Of a DNA stretch of 64,000 nt, positions 28,398 to 37,077 are shown in pieces; the first letter of the stretch is position 1; the number at the start of each line of letters is the position of its first letter. The stretch is from Campylobacter majalis. GTDB lineage: Bacteria; Campylobacterota; Campylobacteria; Campylobacterales; Campylobacteraceae. Location of the stretch: NCBI RefSeq assembly GCF_905120465.1, contig NZ_CAJHOF010000005.1:62001-126000 (forward strand). Reading direction: 5' to 3'. The notes beneath the pieces are model-generated. The model saw only the letters and a program-made list of their open reading frames with translations, searched no databases and had not been told where the DNA came from. A program made the translations under genes and the position numbers.

Positions 28398-31341
28398 AGT
28401 TTTTGAGCACTTTAGTGGCAATTTTGACACAGAAATTTTAATCACTGAAGATGATAAAGAGGCTGTTTTAGCTTCCCATGCTGCCGGTTTTGCTGGAGTT
28501 GAGTGCTTTGTTTTGCCCGATTTTAGAGCTAGATATGGTGATGATTTACGCTCATTTAGCACTGAGTTATTTGAGCTTAGTAAGCAGCTAAATAAATATC
28601 ATAAATTTGATGGTAAAAAGCTATTAATATCGCCTTTTCACACGTTGCTTCATAAATTGCCAACAAAAAAACACCTTGAAAATTTTATAATAAATTTTGG
28701 CGATAATTTAGATTTAAAAAATTTAGCCCAAACCTTTATGAGATTTGGTTATGAGTGTGTTGATATTGTTGAGAGCGAGGGCGAGTTTAGCATTAGAGCA
28801 GATATTGTTGATATCTTTGGCGTTGGCTTTGAACAACCAGTTAGAATATTATTTTTTGATACAGAAGTTGAGAGCATACGCTATTATGATACATCAACCC
28901 AACTAAGCAAAAAAGACGAACTTGAAAATGTGTGTATAATGCCAAAAATAGCAAGTTTAACCGCAACCGAGTATGAAAAAGTAAATAAAAATATACAAAA
29001 TTTTAACTCAGATGCAATAATACGCGACATAAATTCACTTGGATTTTGGGCGATTGATGATTTTGATGATTATCTAAGTATTTATAAAGCTAAGCTTTTA
29101 AAAAAGATAGATTTTGATGCTTATGAGATTCAAAGTGATAAATTTAAAGGCTTTGGCATATTAAGCGAAGCTAGTATTTATAGCGATTTACAAGTAAGCC
29201 TAAACCCTGATTTTGTCATGTTAAACTCACGAAAAAAAATAGAAATTTTAGCTAGAAATGAGAGTCTTTTTAGGTCATTAAATATAACTGGCGATAATAT
29301 TATTTTTACACAAAGTCCATTTATTTTAAATATAACTTCAAATAATCACATTATTGTTTCACTTAATAAATTAGAAAAGAAAAAGCGAATAAGTCGCACA
29401 TCTTTGGTTATTGATGAGCTAAAACCAAATGATTATGTTGTGCATGAAGAATACGGTATAGGTCAGTTTGTTGGGCTTGAGACAATTAGTGTGCTTGGTG
29501 CTACTAGAGAGTTTGTTGTCATAAACTATCAAAATAATGATAGATTGTTATTGCCTGTTGAAAATTTAAATATGATTGATAGGTATATCGCTAGCAATGG
29601 TTCTACAGCAGTGCTTGATAGGCTTGGTAAGGCAAGTTTTGCAAAACTTAAAGAAAAAGTTCGTGAAAAATTATTTATAATTGCTTCAAAGATTATCGCT
29701 ATTGCTGCTAAGCGCGAGTTGATAAAGGGCATAATTTTAAGCAAAGACGAGTATGAATATCTTAGGTTTTTAAATAGTGCTGGATTTAGCTACACAATCG
29801 ATCAGCAAACAGCGATAGACGAAATTTTTACAGATTTAAAAAGTGGCATGGTTATGGATAGGCTGCTAAGTGGAGATGTTGGCTTTGGCAAGACAGAAGT
29901 TGCTATGAATGCCATTTTCGCTTGTGTTAAATCAGGATATCAGGCACTATTTTTTGTGCCAACTACGTTGTTGTCAGCCCAGCACTATAAAAGCTTAAAA
30001 GATAGATTTAGTTCATTTAATATAGATGTTTATAGACTAGATAGATTTACAAGCACTAAAGAAAAAGCATCGCTTAAAAAAGCGTTAGATGATGGCAAGG
30101 CTGTGGTTTGCGTGGGAACTCATGCACTGTTAAATTTAAAAGCATCTAATATCGGGCTTATAGTTGTAGATGAAGAGCATAAATTTGGCGTTAAACAAAA
30201 GGAGCAGTTAAAAGAAATATCATCGACATCGCATGTTTTAAGCATGTCTGCTACACCAATTCCTAGAAGCTTAAATATGGCACTTTCAAAGATAAAATCA
30301 TATTCTAGCCTAAAAACACCACCAAGTTCAAGGCTTGATGTTAGAACTAGCGTGAAAGAATTTGATGACAAGCTTATTAAAGAGGCAATTTTACGTGAAA
30401 TTAGAAGAGCTGGTCAGATATTTTACATACACAACCATATAGCCGATATGCCTCAAACTGAGAATTTTTTAAAAAAGCTATTGCCAAGTTTAAGAATTCT
30501 AACACTGCACTCAAAAATACCAGCTAAAACAACCGAAGAGGAGATGATTAGGTTTGAAAATGGCGAGTATGACGTATTGCTTTGTACTTCAATAGTTGAA
30601 AGCGGAATACACTTACCAAATACAAATACGATAATTGTAGAAAACGCAAATAAATTTGGCATGGCTGATTTGCATCAGTTGCGTGGCAGAGTCGGCAGGG
30701 GTGACAAGCAGGCTTATTGCTATTTTTTAATAGATGATAAAAGCAATATAAGCGAAGATGCATTGAAACGATTGAATGCATTACAGAGCAATTCAAGTCT
30801 TGGTAGTGGTGCTGTTTTGGCATATCATGATTTGGAAATACGTGGCGGTGGCAATATTGTTGGCGAGGCACAAAGTGGTCATATTGAAGCTATTGGATAT
30901 TCGCTTTATTTAAAGATGCTAGAAGATGAAATAAATAAAATTTTAAATCAAAATGAGCCAAGAGATAGTAAGGTTGAGCTAAAACTTAGTGTAAATGCCT
31001 ACTTAAATGCACACTTAATACGCGAGGACAGGCTAAGGCTTGAGCTTTATAGGCGTTTAAGTAAATGCGATGATATTAATAAAGTATATGAAATTTCAAG
31101 CGAAATCGAGGATAGATTTGGCAAACTTGATATCTATACAAAGCAGTTTTTGGATTTAATAGTGATTAAAATTTTATGCTCTAAGTGTGGTTATAAGGCA
31201 ATTTCAAATGCTGGTATGAATATCGTTTTAACAGATAAAAATGATGATAAAATTAGATTAAAATCAAGAAGTATGGACGATGATGATATTTTGGCTGAAA
31301 TTTTAGTTTATCTTAGAAGCAAGGTTAAAGATAAAAATTAG
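28387..31341 (+). CDS. mfd: Transcription-repair coupling factor Mfd
   Basis: A 984-residue Mfd starting with TTG. The UvrB-like N-terminal region is shorter than in E. coli (1148 residues). The RNA polymerase-interacting domain begins near LKPNDYVVHEEYGIGQFVG. The translocase has a Walker A LLSGDVGFGKTEVA, a DEEH box in VVDEEHKFG, and helicase motif III/VI regions SMSATPIPRS and QLRGRVGRG. The C-terminal TRCF domain is present. It removes stalled RNA polymerase and recruits UvrA. Confidence 0.96.
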   Translation: MQAKVFEHFSGNFDTEILITEDDKEAVLASHAAGFAGVECFVLPDFRARYGDDLRSFSTELFELSKQLNKYHKFDGKKLLISPFHTLLHKLPTKKHLENFIINFGDNLDLKNLAQTFMRFGYECVDIVESEGEFSIRADIVDIFGVGFEQPVRILFFDTEVESIRYYDTSTQLSKKDELENVCIMPKIASLTATEYEKVNKNIQNFNSDAIIRDINSLGFWAIDDFDDYLSIYKAKLLKKIDFDAYEIQSDKFKGFGILSEASIYSDLQVSLNPDFVMLNSRKKIEILARNESLFRSLNITGDNIIFTQSPFILNITSNNHIIVSLNKLEKKKRISRTSLVIDELKPNDYVVHEEYGIGQFVGLETISVLGATREFVVINYQNNDRLLLPVENLNMIDRYIASNGSTAVLDRLGKASFAKLKEKVREKLFIIASKIIAIAAKRELIKGIILSKDEYEYLRFLNSAGFSYTIDQQTAIDEIFTDLKSGMVMDRLLSGDVGFGKTEVAMNAIFACVKSGYQALFFVPTTLLSAQHYKSLKDRFSSFNIDVYRLDRFTSTKEKASLKKALDDGKAVVCVGTHALLNLKASNIGLIVVDEEHKFGVKQKEQLKEISSTSHVLSMSATPIPRSLNMALSKIKSYSSLKTPPSSRLDVRTSVKEFDDKLIKEAILREIRRAGQIFYIHNHIADMPQTENFLKKLLPSLRILTLHSKIPAKTTEEEMIRFENGEYDVLLCTSIVESGIHLPNTNTIIVENANKFGMADLHQLRGRVGRGDKQAYCYFLIDDKSNISEDALKRLNALQSNSSLGSGAVLAYHDLEIRGGGNIVGEAQSGHIEAIGYSLYLKMLEDEINKILNQNEPRDSKVELKLSVNAYLNAHLIREDRLRLELYRRLSKCDDINKVYEISSEIEDRFGKLDIYTKQFLDLIVIKILCSKCGYKAISNAGMNIVLTDKNDDKIRLKSRSMDDDDILAEILVYLRSKVKDKN

Positions 31342-31376
31342 TAAAATACATTAAGTTTAATTCTATGGGGGACAAA

Positions 31377-32150
31377 ATGATAGATTGGACTAGAGAGTAT
31401 GCTGCTATTTTTCGTGCCGACAAGGGTTTAATTAGCGTTAAGGATATCGATTTTGTCGATATAAATGACTTAGTTGGACTTGATTTTCAAAAGTCAGAAC
31501 TTATTAAAAACACTAAAGATTTTATTCAAGACAAAGAGGCAAATCATGTGCTTTTATGGGGCGAAATGGGGTGTGGAAAATCAAGTTTAGTCAAAGCCGT
31601 ATTTACAAAATTTCACGCTGATAATCTAAGATTGATTGAAATTTTCTACGATGATTTAAAGTATTTGCCTTTAATAATTGATGAGTTAAGGGATTGTAAA
31701 TTTAAGTTTATTATATATTGTGATGATTTAAGCTTCGAAAATGGCTCAAGAGACTATAAATACTTAAAACCGTTGATGCAAGGAAGCATTGCAAAACCGC
31801 CAAAAAATATGCTAATTTATGCTACATCAAATCGTCGCCATTTAGTAAGCGAATATAAACATGATAATGATGATGTGTCAGTACTTAACGGCGAGATACA
31901 CTACGCAGATGCTGTCCAAGAAAAAATATCGCTTTCTGATCGTTTTGGTCTTTGGATATCTTTTTATCAGGGAAATTTTGATGAGTATTTAAAGATAGTG
32001 GATTACTATTTTAAGGATGAAAATATAGACAAAAAAGAACTTTATGATATGGCAAAATCTTATGCGACTTTGCGTGCTAGTCGCAGTGGCAGAACGGCTA
32101 AACAGTTTTATCTAAGCTATAAAGGCAGGATTAGGCGTAATGCAAACTAG
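31377..32150 (+). CDS. DUF815-family AAA ATPase
   Basis: Start chosen at ATG 31377 because GGGGGA lies six bases upstream; an ATG at 31365 would place that site inside the gene. The 257 residues contain Walker A GEMGCGKSSLV and Walker B FIIYCDDLSFE, plus the arginine-bearing YATSNRRHL typical of the DUF815 AAA proteins. The cellular role is not established. It ends 11 bases into the DNA glycosylase gene, which may mean only shared expression. Confidence 0.85.
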   Translation: MIDWTREYAAIFRADKGLISVKDIDFVDINDLVGLDFQKSELIKNTKDFIQDKEANHVLLWGEMGCGKSSLVKAVFTKFHADNLRLIEIFYDDLKYLPLIIDELRDCKFKFIIYCDDLSFENGSRDYKYLKPLMQGSIAKPPKNMLIYATSNRRHLVSEYKHDNDDVSVLNGEIHYADAVQEKISLSDRFGLWISFYQGNFDEYLKIVDYYFKDENIDKKELYDMAKSYATLRASRSGRTAKQFYLSYKGRIRRNAN

Positions 32151-32799
32151 ACTTTTTTGTGCTTTGTTTGATGAGTTTAAAAGTGATCTAAATGCATTAA
32201 AATGGCCTGGTGAAGGTAGCTTTGAGGTTGTAATAGGGGCTATTTTGGTTCAAAATACAACGTGGAAAAATGTCGAAAAAGCACTTGAAAATTTACGTAA
32301 AATAGATGCTATAAACCTAGATAGTATAGCTAATATGCAAATAAACGAACTTGCCTTGATGATTAAGCCAAGCGGATTTTATAACACAAAGGCTAAGCGA
32401 TTAAGCGGTTTGGCTAAGGCTATTAAAAAAGAATTTTATGATTTTGAAAATTTTAAACAAAATGTAAGTAGAGAGTGGCTGCTTAGTATTAAAGGCGTTG
32501 GGGCTGAGACATGTGATGCTATACTTTGTTATGCCTGTGATAGAGATGAGATGGTTGTTGATGCGTATGCTATTAGGATTTTAAGAGTTTTTGGTTATGA
32601 GTTTGAAGGCTATGACGAAGCAAAAGAGTGGCTTAGTTGTCTTGATTTTGACAAAATTAAGACAAAATATTTACTTGATGATAATGCCCACGTATTTAAA
32701 ATTTTTCATGCTACAATAATGGCATTTGCTAAAAAATATAGTAAAGGCAAGATGATAAATGAGAGTGGCAATAGGCTACTTTTGGCTCTTTGTGATTAA
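32140..32799 (+). CDS. MagIII-like 3-methyladenine DNA glycosylase
   Basis: A 219-residue helix-hairpin-helix GPD protein. The HhH is SIKGVGAETCDAILCYA and the catalytic Asp follows in VVDAYAIRIL. Unlike endonuclease III, no four-cysteine iron-sulfur cluster closes the C terminus. The segments PSGFYNTKAKRL and FENFKQNVSREWLL resemble H. pylori MagIII, which excises 3-methyladenine. I therefore prefer MagIII over Nth. Position behind mfd and a AAA ATPase puts it in a repair-flavoured operon end. Confidence 0.78.
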   Translation: MQTRLFCALFDEFKSDLNALKWPGEGSFEVVIGAILVQNTTWKNVEKALENLRKIDAINLDSIANMQINELALMIKPSGFYNTKAKRLSGLAKAIKKEFYDFENFKQNVSREWLLSIKGVGAETCDAILCYACDRDEMVVDAYAIRILRVFGYEFEGYDEAKEWLSCLDFDKIKTKYLLDDNAHVFKIFHATIMAFAKKYSKGKMINESGNRLLLALCD

Positions 32800-32856
32800 A
32801 TATTTATTATAAAATTTACGCTATATTTACGCAAAAATAAAATTTAAGGAGTTAAG

Positions 32857-33765
32857 ATGATATATGAAAATATCACCAAAACAGTAGGCAATACACCAGT
32901 AGTAAAGCTAAAAAGTGAGGCTGGCGAGGCTGATATATACGCCAAAGTAGAGTTTTTTAACCCAGGTGGCTCAGTAAAAGATAGAATTGCGTTAAATATG
33001 ATAACACAAATGTTGGCTGATGGTAGTTTAAAGCAAGGTGACACCATAGTGGAGCCAACAAGTGGTAATACTGGCGTTGGTATATCAATGATAGCTGCTT
33101 CGCTTGGCTTAAAAGTAGTTTTGTGTATGCCAGAAAGCATGAGTATAGAGCGTAGAAAAATTATGGTTGCTTATGGTGCAAAGCTTGTGCTTACAGAAGC
33201 GGCAAAGGGTATGAAAGGTGCAATAGCAAAAGCAAATGAGATAATTCAAGCAAATAAAAATCACGTTATGCTAAGTCAGTTTGAAAACAAATACAATCCA
33301 CAAGCACATGAGCTACACACAGCTAAGGAGATTATGGCTGATTTTGATACGCTTGATGCTTTTGTAGCTGGTGTTGGCACTGGTGGCACGATAAGTGGTG
33401 TGGCAAAAGCTTTAAAAGCAAATGGATATGATACGAAATTTATTGCTGTAGAGCCTGAGGCATCGCCTGTATTAAGTGGTGGTAGTCCATCTCCACATAA
33501 AATTCAAGGCATAGGTGCTGGGTTTGTGCCAGATACAATGAATGTCGATATGGTAGATGAGATAGAAAAAGTAAGCAATGATGATGCCTTTAATGCTGCT
33601 AGAGAGATTGCAAAAACACAAGGGTTATTACTTGGTATAAGTGGTGGTGCCGCACTTGTTGCTGCTAGACGTGCTGCAAAGCGTCTAGGCGAAGGCAAAA
33701 AAGTGCTATTTGTCGCACCAGATAACGGCGAGAGATATTTAAGCACGGAGCTATATGGAGTATAA
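32857..33765 (+). CDS. cysK: Cysteine synthase (O-acetylserine sulfhydrylase)
   Basis: A 302-residue PLP enzyme that makes cysteine from O-acetylserine and sulfide. The PLP lysine is in NPGGSVKDRIA (about residue 43), the substrate loop is EPTSGNTGVGISM, and the phosphate cup is GVGTGGTISGV. AAGGAG precedes the ATG. CysE follows 3 bases later, giving the complete two-step route from serine. CysK and CysM cannot be firmly separated from the sequence alone; pairing with cysE suggests CysK. Confidence 0.92.
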   Translation: MIYENITKTVGNTPVVKLKSEAGEADIYAKVEFFNPGGSVKDRIALNMITQMLADGSLKQGDTIVEPTSGNTGVGISMIAASLGLKVVLCMPESMSIERRKIMVAYGAKLVLTEAAKGMKGAIAKANEIIQANKNHVMLSQFENKYNPQAHELHTAKEIMADFDTLDAFVAGVGTGGTISGVAKALKANGYDTKFIAVEPEASPVLSGGSPSPHKIQGIGAGFVPDTMNVDMVDEIEKVSNDDAFNAAREIAKTQGLLLGISGGAALVAARRAAKRLGEGKKVLFVAPDNGERYLSTELYGV

Positions 33766-33768
33766 AAT

Positions 33769-34320
33769 ATGATAAATGAGATAAAGGAGCTAGTTGCCGT
33801 AGTCAGACAAAAAGATCCGTCCGTTGGGAGTTGTTGCTTTTTGGCGATTTTAATAAATACGCCAGGCATACATGCTGTTCTTTTTCATAGGCTATCTCAC
33901 TCGCTTTATAATAGTGGGCATTTTTTTATAGCTCGCTTTATCTCTCAAATTTCGCGTTTTTTTACAGGCATTGAGATACATCCTGGTGCAAAGATAGGCA
34001 AAAGATTTTTTATAGATCATGGCATGGGTGTAGTTATAGGAGAAACGGCTGAGATAGGTGATGATGTCATGCTTTATCATCAAGTTACGCTTGGAGGGAC
34101 TGGCAAAGAGCGTGGTAAAAGGCATCCAACTCTTAAAAATGGCGTTGTTATATCTGCTGGTGCTAAAGTGCTTGGTGCTATAACGATTGGTGAAAATTCT
34201 AAAGTCGGAGCAAACTCAGTCGTTATAAAAGATGTGCCAGAGCAATCAACTGTAGTTGGCATACCTGCACGTGTTGTGCGTGTAGGTGGGCAAATTTTAG
34301 AACCAGATTATTATATATAG
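33769..34320 (+). CDS. cysE: Serine O-acetyltransferase
   Basis: A 183-residue short-form SAT (EpsC type). It has the N-terminal helices and then the left-handed beta-helix with hexapeptide repeats ([32 protein letters not shown]). The catalytic His is in [12 protein letters not shown], and the second His in [10 protein letters not shown]. It acetylates serine for CysK. The C terminus ends ...EPDYYI, with a terminal Ile as needed for docking into the cysteine synthase active site. Confidence 0.95.
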   Translation: MINEIKELVAVVRQKDPSVGSCCFLAILINTPGIHAVLFHRLSHSLYNSGHFFIARFISQISRFFTGIEIHPGAKIGKRFFIDHGMGVVIGETAEIGDDVMLYHQVTLGGTGKERGKRHPTLKNGVVISAGAKVLGAITIGENSKVGANSVVIKDVPEQSTVVGIPARVVRVGGQILEPDYYI

Positions 34321-34801
34321 TTTATTTTAAACAAAAGTACTTGTAAATAATAGTTTTAGAGTGGGCAAATTTTAATTTTGTGATTTGAAAATAAAGCTAT
34401 CCTAAAAATCATGTTTTAGCTACGATTTTGTCTTATTGTTTGTAGTTTTTAGTAAATTTTACTTCTATTTGCAGTTTTAAAATTTACACTTTAGCGACTT
34501 TGCAAAAGTCTTATTTATTTAGTTGTTTTTGCTAACAACAGGGCGTGATTTTGCAACGATTTGATACGATAATTTTTAGCCAAACAAACAATTTATTTTT
34601 ATATAGGCTTTTGCTTTTTAAACCCATTTTATAAATTTGCAAACAAAACAATGCATGAGCTTATTTTGTTTTGTAACGCTACGAGATATTTTTTAGTTTG
34701 TTTTAGGTTTAGAGATTGCAAGTTAAAAGTGTAAAATCAGAGTGAAATTTTATATAATAAAGACAACAAGATAAAATTTATTTTGTTGTCTTATTTTTAA
34801 T
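34321..34801. other. AT-rich gap between convergent genes
   Basis: About 480 bases without an ORF or RNA gene that I can recognise. A short phrase GTGGGCAAATTTTA recurs from the cysE end (34286) at about 34362, perhaps by chance. TTGTTTG- and TTTTGTTT-like runs are frequent, but no clean stem plus U-tract was found. Confidence 0.5.
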
Positions 34802-35401
34802 TTATCTAAACTCTGCGATAAATCCATTTTGTAAGGTATTATTTGAGATGTGACTTTCAACATACCTAGCGTTTGAACCAAAGGCGATAATGCTTACAAG
34901 GTAATCATTTACGCCTATGGTTGTGCCATGCCAGTGTGCACGAGCTAGCACAGCGATTATCCTATCATTTTCATTAAACTCAATAAAGGCATTATCAAGA
35001 TTGTTTGAATATGGATTGTTTTTCAGCTCCCAAGTTAGTGGCAAATTATGCGTAAGAGCGGCATTTACATTTGCTTTATACATTCTTACGATATGTTTTT
35101 GGGTTTTTGCATTTGCGATAAATGCATTTGCTATTGCATCACGTGACGAATCGTATCGTCTTAGATATTCGTTTCTTGCCTCGTTTAATGTGTGTGAAAC
35201 ACTTCCAAATTTACCAGACATATACTATTCAAACACGATACGCTCATCCTCAATCCTGCTTATGTTGCTTAAATTCGCGTCCAATATATGCCTTGTAAGC
35301 TCTGGATAGCTTGAGTTTGCTATGCGTTGCTCTGGAGTTATTTGGCTAAAACATCCAGTAAAAACAAGCATTATAATAAAAACTAAAAGAATGTTTTTCA
35401 T
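34802..35401 (-). pseudogene. Lipoprotein gene split by an in-frame amber codon
   Basis: Read on the minus strand from ATG 35401, a 58-residue segment starts MKNILLVFIIMLVFTGC (lipobox FTGC) and stops at TAG 35227-35225. The same frame then continues without another stop: TAT, ATG 35221, and 139 more residues to 34802. The second part alone would lack a signal peptide and has no ribosome site before its ATG, so one lipoprotein of about 199 residues broken by a nonsense change is the simplest reading. Two separate small genes or readthrough are alternatives. No family recognised. Confidence 0.65.
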
Positions 35402-35403
35402 TA

Positions 35404-35883
35404 TTATTCCTTATAAAAACTTTTTACAAGATCGCTTTTTTTGATATCTTTTTGTGCTTTTACTTCATCTTGTGTCACGCTTAATTCACATCCATGACTC
35501 CACCAACCGCTTTGTATCTGAACCAAAACATAGTTGTTTTCATTTGCTTTTAAATCAATCTCAACTAGACAGTTTTCTCCAGTTCCTTGCAAGTTAGTTG
35601 AGCCCATGATTCCAGTTTGACCTGGTTTTAGCCCTTTTAATAGCACAAATTCACTTCCAGTTAGTGAGCCTATGCGTTTGCCATTGACATCTAAGTCTAT
35701 TTTTGCATTCGCTCCCCATGAGCTTGGTCGATAAAGGTATAAATTTGCCTTTTGATCTGTTGGCTTAGCAAACTGTTTTGCTATCGCATCATTTTCTTTG
35801 CTCTCGTTTGGCATTCCAACAGTTGCACAACCTACAAAAAATATACCAAAAATTGCAACAAATATCGCACTGCAAATTTTCAT
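35404..35883 (-). CDS. Lipoprotein with DUF2846-like domain
   Basis: A 159-residue lipoprotein: signal with lipobox FFVGC, then about residues 45-140 resembling DUF2846 (LYLYRPSSWGANAKIDLDVNGKRIG ... VLLKGLKPG, shown in part). These are small beta-rich envelope proteins without a known reaction. A Cys in the middle (GENCLVEI) and one in HGCELSV could form a disulfide. It lies between the outer membrane barrel gene and the broken lipoprotein gene, all on the minus strand with gaps of only 2 to 13 bases, implying one transcript. Confidence 0.7.
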   Translation of the reverse strand: MKICSAIFVAIFGIFFVGCATVGMPNESKENDAIAKQFAKPTDQKANLYLYRPSSWGANAKIDLDVNGKRIGSLTGSEFVLLKGLKPGQTGIMGSTNLQGTGENCLVEIDLKANENNYVLVQIQSGWWSHGCELSVTQDEVKAQKDIKKSDLVKSFYKE

Positions 35884-35896
35884 TTTTTACCTTTTG

Positions 35897-36637
35897 TTAG
35901 AATTTGTACTTTATGCCAAATGTTGCTTTTAATCCATCATTTACATAAAGTTTTGTACCATTGGTAAGCAGTTCGTCGCTAATTTTTGAATAGCCAACTT
36001 TTGCACCAACCGCAAAGTTATCCGTAAAATAATAATCCACTCCAACCACTGCTTCTATACCGCTTGGCTTATATTTTAGTCCGTATCCGTATCCGTTACC
36101 CCAGTAGCGACTACCATTGCTACCTTTGCTCCAAGTTCCAGAATAAAGCGCACTTTCATAATACACTCCTGCTGTCAGAGTAAGTCCATCTAGTAAAAGT
36201 TTGTCTTTTTGATACTCTATACCACCTTTATAATAGTATGAACTAAAGCTTTTAGAAACATCATTTGTGCCAGATATACCATAAATTCTATAAAAACTAT
36301 AGTGTCTAAATCCTATACCAGCTGGTATAATACGCAATGCACCTAAACTATCAGCTGTATCGCCAAATTGCCAACCAGCCAAAAACTCGATGTCCCAAAA
36401 TTTCATGCCACTATTATCTTGGCGGTTGAAATTTAAATCAAGCACAAAGCCATTTGCTTGATAAGTTTTATAGCCAAGCTCAAATGTGCCAGCGTTTTTG
36501 CTCTCATTTTTGTTTGCTATATTTTTAGTATTTGCGATACCACCAAATAGACTGACTTCACCTTTTAAATCAGCTGCGTTTAGGCTTACGCCAACTAATG
36601 CCACTGCGGCAACGATAGAAAATTTCTTTAAAAGCAT
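35897..36637 (-). CDS. Outer membrane beta-barrel protein
   Basis: The start is ATG 36637 with GGAGC upstream, followed by a clear signal peptide MLLKKFSIVAAVALVGVSLNAA. A longer in-frame reading from 36778 would put the signal peptide 47 residues inside and is rejected. The mature part, about 225 residues, is rich in alternating aromatic/polar strands and ends in ATFGIKYKF, with the terminal Phe that marks outer membrane barrels. The function is unknown; it is not a recognisable porin of this genus. It heads a three-gene envelope cluster. Confidence 0.72.
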   Translation of the reverse strand: MLLKKFSIVAAVALVGVSLNAADLKGEVSLFGGIANTKNIANKNESKNAGTFELGYKTYQANGFVLDLNFNRQDNSGMKFWDIEFLAGWQFGDTADSLGALRIIPAGIGFRHYSFYRIYGISGTNDVSKSFSSYYYKGGIEYQKDKLLLDGLTLTAGVYYESALYSGTWSKGSNGSRYWGNGYGYGLKYKPSGIEAVVGVDYYFTDNFAVGAKVGYSKISDELLTNGTKLYVNDGLKATFGIKYKF

Positions 36638-36855
36638 TAAAGCTCCTTTTTTTAAAATTCCCATTTTTAAAATGGTTGTTTGCATTTTACAAAAAAAAAA
36701 CGAAACTGAAAGTAAATGAAAAATAGAAAAATTTATAAAATTTCGTGTATTTTTGATGCTATTTGTAAAAATTTGCAATTGAATTTGGTTTTGTATTTTA
36801 AAATTTTATTTTGCTTTTAAATCTCATTATCAAAAAAATTTAAGTATTTAAATAA

Positions 36856-36861
36856 TATAAT
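36856..36861 (+). promoter_or_regulatory. Likely -10 box for dba-dsbI
   Basis: TATAAT 39 bases before the dba ATG in an AT-rich leader, with AGGAGG as ribosome site at 36891-36896. In C. jejuni this operon is iron-regulated by Fur; I did not find a convincing Fur box by eye. Confidence 0.5.
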
Positions 36862-36900
36862 TCTTATGTTTAATAAACATTAAAAAATTTAGGAGGAAAA

Positions 36901-37068
36901 ATGGAGTTTTTACAACTTTTATTGGTTTTAGTCTCGGTTATAATACTAATCGTAAAACCAGAGCGTGAAAAACTTGCTTTTACTTTAGTGGTTGCCTCGT
37001 GGCTATTTATGATAGTGATGTATATTGGTGCAAAATCAAGCAATATACTAAGTCATATGAATTTATAG
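36901..37068 (+). CDS. dba: Dba-like small membrane protein
   Basis: A 55-residue protein (MEFLQLLLVLVSVIILIVKP at the N terminus) with two hydrophobic segments separated by a charged turn (KPEREK). It has an AGGAGG ribosome site and stops 9 bases before dsbI. In C. jejuni a protein of this size, Dba, is encoded directly before DsbI and is needed for DsbI function or expression. Size, topology and position agree, though such a short sequence cannot be assigned by motif. Confidence 0.75.
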   Translation: MEFLQLLLVLVSVIILIVKPEREKLAFTLVVASWLFMIVMYIGAKSSNILSHMNL

Positions 37069-37077
37069 GAGGCTAAA

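Noticed and set aside
30548-30871. Minus-strand ORF within mfd
   Set aside because: Low-complexity His/Leu-rich shadow of the mfd helicase region.
36638-36778. N-terminal extension of the outer membrane barrel protein
   Set aside because: It would bury a perfect signal peptide and ribosome site that start at 36637.
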